Part shown: positions 61,346 through 64,000 of the stretch, in pieces
Position numbering within the stretch: the first letter of the stretch is position 1
Layout: every line of letters begins with the position of its first letter
Translations under genes and position numbers: made by a program
The notes under the pieces: model-generated
Seen by the model: the letters and a program-made list of their open reading frames with translations, nothing else
Databases searched by the model: none
Told to the model about the DNA's origin: nothing
Source: Chiridota heheva
Lineage: Eukaryota > Echinodermata > Holothuroidea > Apodida > Chiridotidae
Direction: 5' to 3'
Assembly: GCA_020152595.1 (NCBI GenBank)
Contig: JAIGNY010000323.1
Coordinates: 18,812 to 82,811, forward strand
DNA length: 64,000 nt

Positions 61346-61427
61346 GGGAGAGGGAGAGGGGAGTAGGGGTAGCTTGGATTCAGATTGTTTTATGATTTTT
61401 GTTAATGTTTTTTTATTTATTTGGATA

Positions 61428-61517
61428 GATGCATTGTGGAATACTTCTGTAAAGGATCTCCCTATTGGGAGACCAAAACTGTTCTCTCAATCTGGAGTGC
61501 GAACCGGTTACGACTGG
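61428..61517 (-). mobile_element. CAGTCCGGT-ended MITE, copy C (partial, inverted)
   Basis: Read on the minus strand, CAGTCGTAACCGGTTCGCAC leads into AACAGTTTTGGTCTCCC, GGATCCTTTACAGAAGTA-like and CCACAATGCATC blocks. These match the left end of copy B (59175-59265) in order. The other terminus was not found. Confidence 0.75.
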
Positions 61518-61569
61518 AGTACGACTGGTTAGTGCTTGGAATGAGCATCATATTCAATCAATTTGTGCT

Positions 61570-61665
61570 TGCAAATTATTTAATTTGAAAATGAAAATTA
61601 TTAATTTGTAATTACAAATGATTAATTTGTATTTACAAATAATTAATTTGTAATTCAGGATATAA
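61570..61665. repeat. AT-rich palindromic repeats (TTTGTAATTACAAAT), second cluster
   Basis: AATTTGTAATTACAAAT and AATTTGTATTTACAAAT alternate with GATTAA or AATTAA spacers at about 22-24 bp. Same motif as 59990-60070. Confidence 0.75.
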
Positions 61666-62517
61666 TTCAAAATCAATCAAATTAGACTATATTTTCATTG
61701 CTTGATTCCTTACGTAGCTGTATGCTAAGACGAATATGGCGAGGATGGAGAATATTTAACGTTCAGCTACTCATGTGGTTACAAATTGACACTTATGCAT
61801 AAAGAATTGTCCTTTCACATGTACGTCCGTACGTGCAGTGGATACAATTCCTTTGACTTTTGATACAACAGCACTAATCATTGAAAATCATAATCATTTC
61901 AAAGGTTGAAAGTAGGTTGTTGACATTTCCCTCATATATTTTCCCAGTTCTTTATATTTACTAACCCATTTGACGTTGCACTTATAACACACCATAATCC
62001 TGCTACGGATAGTCTTACATATGCATTCAGAGTCTTTTTGATTTATTATTAAGTCAAGGTTCAATGACAAAAGAAGGAGAGACAGTAAATCTTCATTGCA
62101 AGATTGATAAGACAATGGCGTGTACAAGTTTAAATGGTTTCACGCTTTTAAAGTAATACGGGGTTGACGGTCAAAAAGTTTTGGACCGAATATTTCCACG
62201 GAGTTCAATTTAGCTGACGCTGCTGATAAACATTGTCGTGCGATGGATAAAATCTCATATTTGCTGTTTGCCAATAACCTTTGATTACAATAGTCGACTT
62301 ACCAAACTCACCCATTTGGCATTAGAGATACGAAATTATCATGACAAGTCATGCAGACCAGAAATCAATATATTTTCTTTAATAATTTATTTATTAATAA
62401 TAATAGCCTTTATTTATTGAAGTACTTATGTTCATATCATATTTCCTTTACTCACTTGCATCATTCAGATGTATGACTGATTTGTTAACTATATGTTTAA
62501 TTTCATTGTGTTTGTAG
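61666..62517. other. Upstream region of the Ig gene, no coding feature seen
   Basis: AT-rich sequence preceding the probable splice acceptor at 62516-62517. It may be promoter or 5' intron. No convincing TATA box or initiator could be singled out. Confidence 0.4.
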
Positions 62518-62531
62518 GAATGGTCTCGTAA
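62516..62531 (+). promoter_or_regulatory. Probable 3' splice site and four-codon upstream ORF before the Ig start
   Basis: TTCATTGTGTTTGTAG followed by GAATGG resembles a splice acceptor (AG at 62516-62517), suggesting a 5' noncoding exon boundary. The ATG at 62520 opens a minimal frame (ATG GTC TCG TAA) ending at 62531, with one base separating it from the main ATG at 62533. Use of the acceptor is inferred. Confidence 0.5.
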
Positions 62532-62532
62532 A

Positions 62533-62581
62533 ATGGATTGGTATTATTTCCGTTGTTTGCTGACATTGACACTGCTCACAG
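62533..62581 (+). CDS. Ig-superfamily protein, signal-peptide exon (exon with start codon)
   Basis: Encodes the N-terminus of a secreted or membrane Ig-domain protein. The ATG at 62533 (context AAAATGG, a strong purine at -3 and G at +4) begins MDWYYFRCLLTLTLLT, 16 codons plus one base. Its hydrophobic core, residues 8-16, fits a signal peptide whose cleavage should fall near the exon junction. The exon ends at CACAG|GTACAG, a good donor in phase 1. A separate signal-peptide exon joined in phase 1 to an Ig exon is the standard layout of animal Ig-superfamily genes. Reading on past the donor gives a short frame of no protein character, so splicing is favoured. The intron spans 62582-63401 (820 bp). 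The transcription start and any upstream exons were not identified. Confidence 0.85.
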
Positions 62582-63401
62582 GTACAGATACAAAATTTGT
62601 TTTGATCATAATACATAAATCTATATATTTCATATCCAGCACACCGTTATCTTGTCACGCTACACTTTACATCTCCGGCCATCTCTCCAGCACTTCACCA
62701 CCAGAACACATATAAATTAATGTTTTCTGGTACATATAAATGTTAATCATTGCCTTGTCCTGGTTAAGTTAAATCTTGTTGAATAGTTGGAAATGAGATG
62801 AAAATAGGCATGGATTTTTTAACTCCATGATATAGGTAGGTAGTTTGTTTTGTTTTCCTTTGGTATGTTTCGTGAATCACCGTGCCCCAGGTGATTCAAT
62901 TTCGCAATAGTTTTTTCCAGTTAGCCGTATTGAGAAGCCTATAGCGATGATAGGTAAACCCACGATAAGCGTATACAATAACCACCTCTGTGTGATTACT
63001 TCAACCAAGGATCTGCAATCACTTCTTAACACTGTTCAAATTTTCTTTCTTCGTTATTCTGATACATTTCTACATTTTTATAAAAAAAATAATTTGTCTG
63101 ATATAGATTTTATCCTTGCCCGATCAGGCCGATGGGTATTGTTATCACCATGTCTGTCTGTCCGTCTATGTACAATATAGTTCAGCGCAATAGCTCATGA
63201 AATCTTGAAGTTATACATCCATGAAATTGACACGTTTTGTCCAGGTGTGAAAAACTTTCTTTCTATAGCTGTAATGTATCAGTTCTTTTACAGTGATTGT
63301 CTTATACTCATGCATAATTTCAAAACAATTTTCTTTTATTTTGTTTTCTTTTAACGATGCAACTATGGGAAATTTCAAAATTACACTGTTCATTCATACA
63401 G
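62582..63401 (+). other. Phase-1 intron of the Ig gene
   Basis: Starts GTACAG and ends CATTCATACAG. The 820-bp interior contains a perfect hairpin (GAATCACC at 62874-62881 against GGTGATTC at 62890-62897, 8-nt loop). It also contains a GGGTATTGTTATCACCATG-TCTGTCTGTCCGTCT stretch (about 63135-63170), typical of dispersed repeats. Short ORFs in it are not exons. Confidence 0.75.
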
Positions 63402-63725
63402 GTGGTATGCTTTCGTCTCTCAGAGTTGATGTGATACCTCATGCATACCTTAGTACTGGCGAAACAGCAAGTATCCCGTGTGTATTCAAAGGTGACATTC
63501 TCTTTATAGCTTGGAAAAGGAGAATTTCATCAACAGTTTCAGTACCTGTTGCATCATATCATTCTGCTAACGGACTTATACAGGACAGCCATGGCTATAG
63601 TATATCGGAAGATGGAACACTGATAATTAAACAAATGTCTTCAGAAGTAGAGGGACAATACATTTGTGAAGTTTTTAATTCAGATCAACAAAAAGGAACA
63701 AATGAAACACAAATTATACTACTTG
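63402..63725 (+). CDS. Ig-superfamily protein, V-type Ig domain exon
   Basis: The acceptor TTCATACAG|GTGG and donor CTTG|GTGAGT bound a 324-bp exon that is phase 1 at both ends, as usual for single Ig domains. In the spliced product it supplies residues 17-124. The canonical Cys is at 43 (SIPCVFKG), the core Trp at 54 (IAWKR), a strand E-like DGTLIIKQM at 87-95, and the EGQYIC motif with the second Cys at 105. The Cys-Cys spacing of 62 residues fits V- or I-set domains. A glycosylation sequon (Asn-Glu-Thr) lies at 117-119. Later exons are beyond the window, so the number of domains, any membrane anchor and the function are unknown. It could belong to an immune-type or adhesion family. No specific orthologue is claimed. 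Confidence 0.9.
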
Positions 63726-64000
63726 GTGAGTTCAATTTCCTTTCCCCTTTTCTAAAATACAAACGTATTCAGAATTGATAAATACTACTAGTCTTAACTA
63801 ACCTTTAGTTTCAAATTGGTATCTATTGAAATTATTCTATTTTATGAAGTTTAAATGCTCTCGTAATCTTTATGCAAATTTCATTGTATAGTTATACTCT
63901 GGACATATGGGGAAGGACAGACTATATTGTTACTGGTTGAATTTTACAAGCGGGCAGAAAAACATTTTCACATCTACACAAAAACAAAGCAGCTTCGTTT
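63726..64000 (+). other. Start of the next Ig-gene intron, runs off the window
   Basis: Begins GTGAGT, a consensus donor, in phase 1. No further Ig-like exon is visible before the window ends. Confidence 0.7.

Noticed and set aside
62947-63180. Additional exon of the Ig gene inside the intron
   Set aside because: The frame has no Ig framework residues. Including it would break the clean phase-1 junction between 62581 and 63402.

Overview
The window looks like nuclear DNA from an animal, most plausibly a marine invertebrate. It has GT-AG introns, a secretory Ig-domain exon, a tRNA-derived SINE, decayed non-LTR retrotransposon pieces, many short inverted-repeat (MITE-like) elements and very large minisatellite arrays. 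Nothing supports a prokaryote: there are no operons, no ribosome-binding sites and no long unique ORFs. A deuterostome such as an echinoderm would fit, but the sequence alone does not settle the taxon.

Layout. 1-9.7 kb is AT-rich and non-coding, with interspersed repeats. It holds a 1.2 kb element with ~179 bp terminal inverted repeats that encloses a (TA)n tract and a broken LINE 3' end (2920-4140), and a 54-bp minisatellite (4344-4925). 9.7-43.3 kb is a cluster of at least seven unrelated tandem arrays: 49-bp units (9757-10993), ATT units (11875-12452), 31-bp units (12848-13045), ~46-bp units (13383-18447), ~58-bp units built from ~10-bp subunits (20611-37545, about 17 kb, with nested kilobase-scale duplications), 17-bp units (38296-38425) and 30-bp units (39675-43313). 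These arrays make up over 40% of the window. Almost every long open frame here is a shadow of a repeat.

43.3-62.5 kb is mostly unique AT-rich sequence with dispersed repeats: a tRNA-Glu-like SINE at the edge of the 30-bp array, a palindromic MITE, two copies of a GTGGYGTAGCCA-ended MITE, three copies of a CAGTCCGGT-ended MITE family, a second tRNA-like SINE head, and a degenerate ~150-170 bp tandem array whose monomers carry DR1-type AGGTCA repeats (57.6-59.0 kb).

The only convincing protein-coding gene starts near the right edge on the + strand. A signal-peptide exon (62533-62581) is followed by an 820-bp phase-1 intron and a symmetric phase 1-1 V-type Ig exon (63402-63725), and the gene runs off the window. 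Its first 124 complete residues predict a secreted or membrane Ig-superfamily protein. A four-codon upstream ORF ends one base before its start codon.
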